Positions 1-7,239 of a DNA stretch of 10,525 nt are shown here, piece by piece. Made by a program: the position numbers and the translations under genes. Below the pieces are notes generated by a model that saw only the letters and a list, made by a program, of their open reading frames with translations, had not been told where the DNA came from and searched no databases. Positions within the stretch are counted from its first letter, which is position 1. The number at the start of each line of letters is the position of its first letter. This DNA comes from Cephalothrix simula. Lineage: Eukaryota; Nemertea; Palaeonemertea; Archinemertea; Cephalotrichidae. Location: positions 1-10,525 of the forward strand of contig JAXIUW010222619.1 in the NCBI GenBank assembly GCA_035591015.1, given 5' to 3'.

Positions 1-40
1 TGTGTTTCAATGATGCTGCGTGTGTTTCAATAATGCTGCG
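1..40. repeat. 20-bp tandem repeat, two copies, cut by window edge
   Basis: Bases 1-20 and 21-40 match at 19 of 20 positions (TGTGTTTCAATGATGCTGCG with one G/A change). The array may extend left beyond the window. Just downstream, 41-60 begins a third degenerate copy (TGAGTTTTTC). Confidence 0.8.
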
Positions 41-332
41 TGAGTTTTTCGAGTTTTTGCCGCTTTGGCATTCCATAATATAATAATAAAAAAAGGCTTC
101 TAAAATTTTAGTTATGGTAGACATGAAAGAAACTAAAACATATGAATAAAGGTAGAAAATACGCAAATACAATTTAGTAAATCTTGTTTTGCTTTTGTAA
201 GGTTAATGCCGTTAATTGGCAAAAACACTATTTCATGATTCATGTCGCCTCTTAAGGCAAAAACACGAAATCGGTCCGTCCGCAAAGAAGACGTATTTTG
301 GGTCACTTGTCACTTTGCATTTCTTATTTTGA
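41..332. other. 3' flank of the BLVRB-like gene, no gene seen
   Basis: Downstream (minus sense) of the TGA at 333-335. It should include the 3' untranslated region. I see no AATAAA on the minus strand; the nearest variant, AATAAG at 323-328, lies too close to the stop to be convincing. GGCAAAAACAC occurs twice (about 219 and 257). Confidence 0.5.
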
Positions 333-2304
333 TCACTTTGCTACTGTAATAGCAACAGTTTTTCTATTGTACTCCTCGTTCTCCATGCAGCTGAGCATAA
401 ATCGTGCAACATCCGCCCTTGACATTCTCTGACTTTCTTTCTTTAAAAATTGCTCATCGACACCGACTTTGAATTCTTTCTCTGAAAGAGAAACTTAAAA
501 CTTTAAATTTGCTAGGTGCGTACCGCCTCCCCGTCCCACTGTGTCCCCGTTAAGATACAATGGTCTATAATACGTAAAGTCCCTAACCCCAATTTCTTGG
601 AATACAGCGGGACGGCGAAATATCGGGTACCTCCTTTGCTAGTGTTTACACAAGTGTCTGTATGACGATTTATCACCGAGAGTTTGAAATTGATATCCCT
701 GCAGCATTGGCTTTCAAGGCAGATATGACACGAGACGCAGTCTTTGTGATGCTATTTTTTTAAATACAAATATTGTGTATCAGTGTACCTGTTTTCTCTT
801 TATCTGTTAAGGTTGGTGGACGTACAACAGTATAATTGATATCCTCACACTCCGGACCTGCCAAGTAATGTTCCATCCGTGCCATGTCCTCAAAAAGGTG
901 TTTTAACATAAACGGTCTGGCTAACCATTCGATCAAAAATGGACTTCCAGAAACGCCTGAAAACGATGGAAAACTGGTAAGTGTTGAAAATGGAAAGTTT
1001 TGAAAAGGTTAGTAATGATGTTGCACGTATTCGAGGTCATACTAACATTCCGTGTACCAGGAAGTAATGGCAATAAATTTCTTTACATTCGCCCCTCTCA
1101 TAGCTTCAACAATCTGTTGAGTGGATTCTAAATAAAAATGTAACGGCGTTTTCCTCATATAATTAGCACCCAGACAAGACATAATTGCATCGCATCCTTC
1201 TATGTGCGGGGTCATGGTTGATGACTCCATAATGTTGACTTTTACTTTCTGAAAAAAGAAATTCCATTTTAGTGGTCTTTAGTAATGAAATGAAATGAAA
1301 TGTTATCGACTTTCGCTATTTTCTTATACCGCTAGAGTCGGGGTTTTTATCCCAGAGAGAAGGGGCCACTGCAAGTCCATACATGTATGAAGTGCACTGA
1401 GGTCTTCGGGCGCTTTCGCAGTTCCTAGTCCTGCTCCACTTTTTTAACGCTGACCGAGCCACCCAGCATCTGCCTCTCTCTCAATCTGCCGATGGCAGAT
1501 TAAGACTCGAACTCACGCAAGCCATGACGAAGGATTTTATGACGTCATGACCTACTTGTTCAGCGCCTTTAACCACTCGGCCATCCAGACAGACATGCTT
1601 TTATAGATCTCAACCACCGTCTCAAATCTATACAGAATTACATGTGCCTACTAGTATATAGAAGGGACCTGAATATTGAAGGGTGTTTCACCGTGGCAGG
1701 TTGTTGGTAGCTGTACACCAATGCACCATTATATAGTGGATTCCCAGTTATGAGGTTACGAGTATTCTATCTGTTATTGTAAGGTGGCAAAGATTAAGAA
1801 CGGTTCCTGATGGTCGGACTAACCCCGAAATAGATTTTAAACAAGTCTTGTTTTGCAAGAAAAGAAGTACAAGATATCTATTTATCAGCGGGCTCAGCTT
1901 GTGGCTTGCTTTTATCGTGCCAGAAATCTAAGATTTGTGCTTTCCGTCATAGATTGCCAAAAAAGTGCGAGCCGCTCTCTCTGCCCTTCCCCTAATCCCC
2001 CATGGGCCTTGGTGCTCGAGTAGAGTAATTATTTATTTCAGACTTATATATTTAAAAAAAAACCGGCGGTTTTATTCTCTCGACCTGCATTAAATGAAAT
2101 GATTATCGTTCATGTATTAATTTTCGGTATATTCATACACTGTATAATCATGAAAGCTTATCTGCCTACCTGAAGTTTTTCATGATCAATTTTTAGTCCA
2201 TCTGGATTTCGTACAAGTGCGACGACCTCATAACCTTTTTCCAGTGCTTGCTGGGTCAACTGAACACCAGTTAACCCTGTTGCTCCAAATACTCCCAGTT
2301 TCAT
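333..2304 (-). CDS. BLVRB-like: NAD(P)H-binding Rossmann protein, biliverdin reductase B / NADPH flavin reductase-like; four exons, complete
   Basis: I assembled four exons: 2170-2304, 1047-1248, 789-956 and 333-481. They give 217 residues plus TGA, close to the roughly 206 of vertebrate BLVRB. Every intron is GT-AG with matching phase (0, 1, 1): CAG|GTAGGC, AAT|GTTAGT and CAG|GTACAC donors, and pyrimidine-rich TTTCAG or TTTTCAG acceptors. The start is the ATG at 2304; an in-frame TAA lies upstream with no other ATG between. Residues 4-13 hold GVFGATGLTG, the GxxGxxG dinucleotide loop, and R32 after strand 2 suits NADP(H). CDAIMSCLG (64-72), FIAITSW (103-109), DMARME (136-141) and YTVVRPP (154-160) match the conserved order of this family. 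Such enzymes reduce flavins or biliverdin with NADPH in the cytosol; substrate is inferred only. The usual GD after strand 3 reads VN (49-50). Exon 3 ends E169 where relatives often have G. No polyadenylation signal AATAAA was found before the window edge. Confidence 0.88.
482..788 (-). other. Intron 3 of the BLVRB-like gene
   Basis: 307 bases between exons 3 and 4, GTACAC donor and CTCTTTCAG acceptor. No coding signal or repeat noticed. Confidence 0.75.
957..1046 (-). other. Intron 2 of the BLVRB-like gene
   Basis: A 90-base intron, GTTAGT donor and CGTTTTCAG acceptor. The phase-1 junction restores codon 113 (TGC, Cys) across the splice; using the nearer GTACAC donor instead would shift the frame, which is why I placed the donor at 1046. 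Confidence 0.78.
1285..1590 (-). mobile_element. tRNA-derived SINE (Leu/Ser-like head) in intron 1
   Basis: Read on the minus strand, the element starts near 1590 with a tRNA-like head. Box A TGGCCGAGTGG lies at 1573-1583 and box B GAGTTCGAGTC at 1504-1514, with a long variable-region spacing as in type II (Leu or Ser) tRNAs. A unique body of about 200 bases follows and ends in a short TTTCA-repeat tail near 1285-1303. Total is about 305 bp, in the SINE range. It lies in the same sense as the host gene, inside its first intron. No target duplication was recognisable, suggesting age. The family name is not known to me. Confidence 0.78.
1483..1501. repeat. Perfect 8-bp hairpin just after the SINE B box
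   Basis: AATCTGCC and GGCAGATT flank a three-base loop GAT. It sits at the junction between the tRNA-like head and the body of the SINE. Confidence 0.7.
1591..2169 (-). other. Remainder of intron 1, no gene seen
   Basis: Intronic sequence between the SINE and the donor CAG|GTAGGC at 2169. It contains only a short palindrome, AAAACCGGCGGTTTT, near 2060. No reading frame or repeat I can support. Confidence 0.6.
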
Positions 2305-2371
2305 TTTGGTTGAAAATCCATCTACATACACGCATGCATTCTCATTGACGTCCAAAAAAGTGTAAATTTCA

Positions 2372-2378
2372 TTTTATA
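2372..2378 (-). promoter_or_regulatory. TATA-like box of the BLVRB-like gene
   Basis: The minus strand reads TATAAAA here, 68 bases upstream of the ATG at 2304. If used, transcription would start near 2345 and give a short leader of about 40 bases. The surrounding DNA is AT-rich, so chance occurrence is possible. Confidence 0.35.
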
Positions 2379-2513
2379 ATAGCAATTGTACAGCTGAATT
2401 GTACGAAGTCAACTAATCGATGTTTAGTGTAGAGTAGTTTTTTATAGTTATAGTCTGTTACTAAAGATATACATGGGTGGTCTAATGGTTTTAGGTCAAT
2501 CTGTGTCGCTTAC

Positions 2514-3379
2514 CGTCAGTAGATATTTTTTTCCAAATAACAAAAAAGCCTGCTCTGATATTTCCTATTCTATTATCGATGGTCTCCATAACTTCTTTCT
2601 TTCATATACATGTATTCAATTTCTTTTTGAGGTCTTCATTGAATTCAGATACATGTATATCCACTTTTAGTGGGTCCGTGACATTGATTTCATTCTTTCT
2701 TCTATCAGGCTGGAGCCAGGATGGAAAGTTTTCCGGGAGTGACCGCGATATTTTACTTGTCCCCATTAGAATGTTCCAATCTAATTTTCAAGTCCCCCTA
2801 ATTTTGGAAATTTAGTGTCCCCATGGGGTTCCCCTTAAGCTGTGTAATTTTTTAACAGAAGCGCGTCATTCAATTAAAATCATTGATATAAAATGTGTAC
2901 GTATGTCCCCTTAATAATTCTTAATTGGGCGTTTTGTCCCCTGAACATTATCACCATAGATGTTTGTCCAGATAGCAATGCTGTCCCCCTGGCCCACTCA
3001 AATAAATAATCGAGGAATTTTCATATCCCCTGAAATAAAAATCCCAGGATTTCCAGTGTCCCCCTGTCCCCCTCATTAAAAACCTCCGTCTACACGATAT
3101 ATCGCGGGGATGGGGGGAACTTTCCATCCTGGCTATCAGATTTTCTTTTAGAATCTTGGTTTTTTCCATCTGCTGCAAATTTTTGTAGTGCCAATACTTA
3201 ATTTTTTTCCATTAAATCAGACGTTCTTTCTTTTTCACTTTCTTTTTGCTTCTATAATGCAAGTTCATCAATTTCTTCTTTCCTGGCTACTTGGAGTTGT
3301 TCTATTTCCTTTTTTAATCTTGAAATAATCAACTGATCGCCATTTGTTTTGTTTTTTTCCCTGGAGACGCCCTTCATCA
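2514..3379 (-). pseudogene. Decayed coiled-coil exon, split by a mobile element
   Basis: The minus strand from 3379 to 3133, and again from 2701 to 2514, reads in one frame once the inserted segment 2702-3132 is removed. The first part is rich in K, E, Q and L with heptad-like spacing (LKKEIEQLQVARKEEIDEL), as in a coiled coil. The second part contains INVTDPLKVDIHVSEF, then EDLKKKL and KKEVMETIDNRIGNI. Three in-frame stops break it: TAG 3252-3254 (one change from CAG, Gln), TAA 3198-3200, and TGA 2602-2604. A strong donor, ACG|GTAAGC, ends it at 2514; a weak TATCAG acceptor precedes 3379. I do not recognise the parent protein. It could instead be chance K/E richness in AT-rich DNA, but the frame continuity across the insertion argues against this. 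Confidence 0.5.
2709..3132. mobile_element. Short inverted-repeat element (MITE-like) inside the coiled-coil remnant
   Basis: GCCAGGATGGAAAGTT at 2715-2730 is matched exactly in reverse complement at 3118-3133. A second paired block, CCGCGATAT (2743-2751 against 3099-3107), extends the inverted termini to about 37 bp with a small length difference. The direct repeat CTATCAG occurs at 2702-2708 and 3133-3139 and looks like the target duplication, though six extra bases sit on the left. Inside are at least six TGTCCCC words at irregular 30-90 base intervals, all in one orientation. No transposase frame is present, so it is non-autonomous. The superfamily is uncertain; the CAGG-type end and 7-8 bp duplication fit hAT. 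Confidence 0.72.
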
Positions 3380-3637
3380 CTGATAACTTGATTGACTATT
3401 ATTGTTTATTATAAGGAAGGGTGTCAGGGTGTCCTCTCTTGGGTTTACCCTATTTTTAAATTAGTTGGATTACGGGGTCCGCCGCCCGAATTTTTCAGAA
3501 AATGGAAAAAAAATAAATTTTTCCCGCTCGCCGCCGAAATGTTAAAAAACTATAATAAAAAATTTATTTATAAAAAGTTATTTGTAATGACAATTTTTAC
3601 TGTTATTCAAAGTTTGTAAAATATATGCGATGAAGAA
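3380..3637. other. AT-rich spacer, no gene seen
   Basis: No coding or structural RNA signal that I can support. Confidence 0.5.
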
Positions 3638-3656
3638 AATTGATTAATAATCAATT
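3638..3656. repeat. 19-bp perfect palindrome
   Basis: AATTGATTA, a central A, then TAATCAATT. It lies 17 bases left of the next mobile element. The AT-rich context makes chance possible. Confidence 0.55.
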
Positions 3657-3673
3657 CACATAGAAAACCAGGA

Positions 3674-3945
3674 TCAACTGAAGTATCTGGTTAAATAGTT
3701 CCTACGCGTGTTAGGGTTAGGGTTAATGTATCTGTTAGGGTTATGGTTAGGGTTAAGGTATCTGTTAAGGATAGAGTTGGATTTGGCAATACGATGTGGC
3801 GATATGAAGATGTGGCGATGTGACGATATGGCAGTGTAACGATGTGACAATAGTGCGATATGAGGCGATACTTTGTCTTCGAACTTCTTCTGCGTATTAA
3901 TATCAAATTTTTCGACCGGACTACTTAACCAGATACTTCAGTTGA
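3674..3945. mobile_element. MITE-like element with TTAGGG-type internal repeats
   Basis: The 26-base ends at 3674-3699 and 3920-3945 are inverted copies with one mismatch (TCAACTGAAGTATCTGGTTA is the outer part). The interior is almost entirely repeats. Four exact TTAGGG words at 3711-3752 sit within a 30-bp unit carrying GTATCTGTTA, an echo of the terminal GTATCTGGTTA. An array of GATGTGGC and GATATG words follows at about 3790-3870. There is no transposase frame. No target duplication is visible, so it is either old or from a group with a tiny duplication. Confidence 0.78.
3711..3770 (+). repeat. Interstitial telomere-like repeat inside the MITE
   Basis: TTAGGG at 3711-3716, 3717-3722, 3735-3740 and 3747-3752, with variants TTAATG, TTATGG and TTAAGG between. 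A 30-bp period is visible (GGTTAATGTATCTGTTA at 3721, GGTTAAGGTATCTGTTA at 3751). Confidence 0.75.
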
Positions 3946-4076
3946 GCCATGCAAGCTATCATCTTGAAAATTAAGGACCTCTACCTCATTAAGGAAACAC
4001 ACGAAAGTTTGCTGTTACTAATTTTTAGATCAGGTAACTTAAGAGAAGTAGTGTTTAGTCCAAAATTTTCCATAAG

Positions 4077-4507
4077 AGGGGGTCATAGCTTATAATTACA
4101 CGACGCTAGCCGTTTAAATTTTAGCCACTACGACGACTCCGCTAAGGTTTTTTTCTATAAAAATTATACAAACTTGATTATCCTCGATCGAAAATGCTGC
4201 CCAAACAAGTACCAATAGAGAATACGACTCTATTATCAGCTGATTATGACGAGGCGTTTTCCGTTTTGGTAGGCGATTTTATCCGCTAACCGCTTCCGTT
4301 ACTTAGCCGATTTGCTCGAGCCACTAGCCGGTTCCGCTTAACTTGGATTTTAGCGCCAAAGCCGTTAACCGACTCCGTTATTTTGGCCCATTTTTAGATT
4401 AATTATGTACGCCGTTAGCCGTCTCCGCTAGTATCCTCGGACCAATACGCCGACTCCGCTAAGGAAATTTGGCAAAAATCGCTAGTCGCTACAAGCTATG
4501 ACCCCCT
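4077..4507. mobile_element. 431-bp hAT-like MITE with 8-bp target duplication and known empty site
   Basis: The ends are perfect 15-bp inverted repeats (AGGGGGTCATAGCTT at 4077-4091, its reverse complement at 4493-4507). The flanks are TCCATAAG (4069-4076) and CCCATAAG (4508-4515), an 8-bp target duplication with one change. The paralogous sequence near 7320-7340 reads TTTTCCATAAGTGACC without the insertion, which fixes both borders. The 8-bp duplication is the hAT signature. There is no transposase frame. Six copies of a TAnCCGnnTCCGCTA-type word fill the interior. Confidence 0.88.
4126..4462 (+). repeat. Six dispersed copies of a TAnCCGnnTCCGCTA word inside the MITE
   Basis: Copies lie at about 4128-4145, 4285-4301, 4323-4340, 4364-4380, 4414-4430 and 4445-4462, all on the same strand. 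Examples are GTTAACCGACTCCGTTA and GTTAGCCGTCTCCGCTA. The last five are spaced 31-50 bases apart. Repeated subterminal words in hAT elements commonly serve as transposase-binding sites; that role is inferred here. Confidence 0.65.
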
Positions 4508-4620
4508 CCCATAAGTGACCTCGGAATATAAATAATCATCAAAATTGGGGCACCGTCCTAGTACGCAATTCCGTAGAAAATTTCAGTTTTCAAAATAAGT
4601 TCTCTGTAAAGGGTTTTCCA

Positions 4621-5390
4621 TATCCAGAAATGACGGAACTATGCGGATACCTTTTGTATTTTTTAAAAATAACGATAGTGAATTTAGTGGTGTTCCAAAA
4701 TTATATGATTTATTCTAAAAATATACAAAATGATAAAATAATCAATATAGCTAATTTACAAAGCAACAAATGAGACACATGACACATATAAAAATGCCCT
4801 AACTCTTGGAGTTAAATACATGTATGTAAAAACGTGAAAAAAGCAAAAAAGTTTAAATATCTATAAAAAAAATAATTGATTCAGTCATACTGCGTATACT
4901 AAAGTCAACATCAACAAAATTATAAAATTTTCTATGTCGAAATTAACTGATCAAGATCAACGGAAGAAAATTCATAGGCATAGGCAAAAATTTGTTATGT
5001 TGCCAATTGCCTTTAACCATGATTGTAAATTTTTTTGTGATCGATCCACTCTGGAAACGCTGGAAAATATTAAATAAACTTTTTAGGATACAGCAAGGTC
5101 GTATCCTACAATGGGCCAACTTTTTCGTTTTGTCCACCAAAATTTATGGTTTAATTCCACTTTTCTAAAATATTTTATAATTAAAGGCTGAAAGTTCCTG
5201 AAGATGTGTTAGGATTACAAAAAAGTTTAATTTTCAGACAGACTTATAGCCCTGCTTACGCAACGCAACTTTTATTTGCTAAATTGCTGTGCTATAAAAG
5301 TATAAAAATTTACAGGTGCACGAAAAAGGCGGAAAAAATGCATGTGGACTAAGAAACGTTGAAATCCACCTGTCGGTTTCACATATTAGC
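4621..5390. other. AT-rich stretch, no gene seen
   Basis: Open frames here are short and have the composition expected of AT-rich noncoding DNA. One ATACATGTAT palindrome lies at 4816-4825. Nothing else can be supported. Confidence 0.55.
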
Positions 5391-5398
5391 CTCGAGGA

Positions 5399-5409
5399 GG
5401 GGGGGGGGG
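5399..5409 (+). repeat. G homopolymer, 11 bases
   Basis: An uninterrupted run of G in AT-rich DNA, between CTCGAGGA and CATCC. The length may be affected by sequencing error. Confidence 0.7.
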
Positions 5410-5471
5410 CATCCGCGATACCAGGGTTATATACATATAATAGACGAAGTCATAGGACTTCGAGCCTGCGG

Positions 5472-5798
5472 GGGAGGATGAGGGGCACCTGAAGATCTTC
5501 GTCACGGAATCTTAACAAAATATTTAAAGACCTTGGAAAATCTTAGAAAATCTTAAAATTTTACGAAATCTTGCAAAATCTTTCAAAATCTTTGGCACAA
5601 AATCTTTAAAATTTTGGCGAAGGTATCGTAATTTTGCGAAATCTTTGACAAAAGATGTTACCATTTCGAAATCTTGGAAAATCTTACGAAATCCAACAAA
5701 ATTTTGAAAGATTTAGCGAAATCTTGAAAATCTTATCGAAGATTTTGTAAGATTTCGCGAAATCCGAAATCTTCGTACACTTTTTTGGGGTTCCTCCC
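5472..5798. repeat. AATCTT minisatellite-like array, possibly a mobile element core
   Basis: About 13 copies of AATCTT on the plus strand and three of AAGATT fill 5507-5772, most within the longer word CGAAATCTTGG or AAAATCTT with a 10-12 base spacing. The block is flanked by GGGAGGA (5472-5478) and its reverse complement TCCTCCC (5792-5798), each followed inward by GAAGAT-type sequence, so it may be a decayed inverted-repeat element. At 5717-5757 the array inverts on itself to form a hairpin with arms near 18 bases. Confidence 0.65.
5717..5757. repeat. Long hairpin within the AATCTT array
   Basis: CGAAATCTT, two bases, AAATCTT, a short loop, then AAGATTT and AAGATTTCG in reverse complement. 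The arms pair over about 18 bases with a small bulge. Confidence 0.65.
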
Positions 5799-5841
5799 TT
5801 GGTTGATAATAATGCTAGATAGTTGATAAATATGGATTTTC

Positions 5842-5929
5842 AAGGCCCGCAATTTTTAACTGAGGTTTTTATTGGATCGAGCGCAAAGCGCGATGTTCAT
5901 TAAAATCCGAAGTTAAAACTAAGGGCCTT
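5842..5929. repeat. 88-bp imperfect foldback (hairpin)
   Basis: AAGGCCC at 5842-5848 pairs with GGGCCTT at 5923-5929. The arms then continue with TTTTAACT-type and ATCGAGCGC-type matches to a central GCGCAAAGCGC. Each arm is about 40 bases with several mismatches. It may be a minimal palindromic mobile element, or a transcribed hairpin. Confidence 0.7.
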
Positions 5930-5984
5930 TAGGTAAAAACTAAGGTAACCTTTAATTTTTTTTGGCCAAAAAACAACAGTTTTG

Positions 5985-6024
5985 CATAGTAACGGGCCAA
6001 TATACATAGTAACGGGCCAATATT
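5985..6024 (+). repeat. 20-bp tandem repeat, two copies plus a degenerate third
   Basis: CATAGTAACGGGCCAATATA is followed at once by the same 20 bases with the last base changed to T. A third, decayed copy (GGTAGCGGGCAATATA) lies near 6039-6054. Confidence 0.85.
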
Positions 6025-6054
6025 GATATTTGCCTCCTGGTAGCGGGCAATATA

Positions 6055-7200
6055 CAAAATATTCCTAACAAATTTAACATTAATATTCGATACTACCTCA
6101 AAAAGTAACAATAATATTTTAGGAAACTTAATACTATTACATAAAGAGATTGAATATGGGTGGTTTAATATTCCACCCACTCCGGGTGTGAAGTTGTGGG
6201 GGCAAAACCGGGCAAAAATATTATTCTCACGTCTTGGACCACATCAAGCGCCTATCCAACCTTCTTTTGCATGAACTTGCGAAAAATATATAGGCTATTC
6301 TGATAAACAGGCTCGCTGTATTCAACGTTTCTCAGTCTACATTGAATTTGTTCGTCCTTTTTTGAGTAAAAAAAAATCTCATTGATTGATGATGACAGAA
6401 TAAATGTTAAAAGCAGAAAGCAACCAAAAATATAAAAACCATAAATTAATGAAAAAGTCAAATAAATTATGGTAACGAATTTTTTCTGGTTTTACAAAAA
6501 AAGCAATTGCGGTGAGCATGCTTGAAAGTCAAACATTTGTCTACAATGGCCGGAAAAACACAATTTTTAACAATAACAAACATATTTCCTAGTTTAAAAC
6601 AATATCTTTTAAAAATAAATCTATCGCTAAAAATAACAATATCTAAATGCATAATGGCGTACAATACTTGCTTTTGGAAGCATTTCTTCAGGCACTTAAA
6701 TTACTCCTGCCACAAAATTAAGAAATCGTAAATGACGCCCCATGTTTTTGACTTATATCGCCCAGTATCGATTTATTGGTCAAACCTGCTGGGCTTGGAT
6801 CGCCCTAGTTATTTGCTTGTCGAATATCTAAAGGCAATGTTCGCGTCATTGTATACACGTGTACAGTGGGTTTTCCCAAAATATCGATTTGATGAAATTA
6901 TCCAAAATTACACAGTATCTTAAATCAAGGTGATAATAGGATGGTAGTCATCTTCCTCCATGAGGGAGTATTTAGGTGCGTTAAAGCTTGACAAATAATG
7001 AGGTAGTAAATGCAGTGCACAGTTCTAATTAAAAAATTAGAAACAAAGTAAGATGCCCTTTTACAGAATATGAAATTTAAAAAAAGGGATATCATGAAAA
7101 CACATTACATGTAGATGAGTGGAATGGATTAATTAATTAATTGGGTATTAGATATTTTTTAAGAATTTCAAATTCTTCAATCTTGATTAGGTACATAGAT
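6055..7200. other. AT-rich stretch, no supported gene
   Basis: Several frames of 60-70 codons occur on both strands (for example 6252-6461 minus, 6732-6923 plus). None shows a recognisable motif, splice context or composition that sets it apart from chance. A TTAA/TAAT run lies near 7128-7142. Confidence 0.5.
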
Positions 7201-7239
7201 TTGTTTCAGTATTCATCACCTTGAAAATGAAGGACCTCA

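Larger units (their letters stand above)
3959..4613 (-). pseudogene. Broken partial copy of the 149-residue orphan frame
   Basis: Segments 3959-4076 and 4516-4613 align with 7216-7445, at roughly 80-85% identity by eye. They cover the last third of the orphan frame and about 25 bases beyond its stop. Relative to the intact copy there are several small deletions and a four-base insertion (GATGATTATTTATATTC), so the frame is shifted and stops appear. The C-terminal part still reads SLMENFGLN, then SLKLPDLKIS. The copy is interrupted by a 431-bp mobile element at 4077-4507. Its left end abuts the neighbouring MITE (3945) within 14 bases. The upstream two thirds of the frame are absent. It is either a truncated duplicate or the remains of a repeat that carries this frame. 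Confidence 0.8.

Noticed and set aside
1504-1590. Functional tRNA gene
   Set aside because: Boxes A and B are present but the acceptor stem does not close and the body continues into a SINE tail.
2158-2355. Longer N-terminus for the BLVRB-like protein starting at 2355
   Set aside because: The codon at 2355 is TTG. The first in-frame ATG after the upstream TAA is at 2304, which also gives the usual family start.
3691-3906. 71-codon minus-strand frame with repeated Thr-Leu
   Set aside because: It lies wholly in the telomere-like repeats of a MITE.
6252-6461. Minus-strand frame of 69 codons with a hydrophobic, signal-like start
   Set aside because: No motif, no convincing splice sites and AT-rich composition. 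A hydrophobic start is common in chance frames of T-rich DNA.
6522-6923. Two adjoining plus-strand frames in the same phase, separated by one TAA
   Set aside because: The run could be a broken gene, but neither half shows recognisable features or codon bias, and no paralogue is visible in the window.
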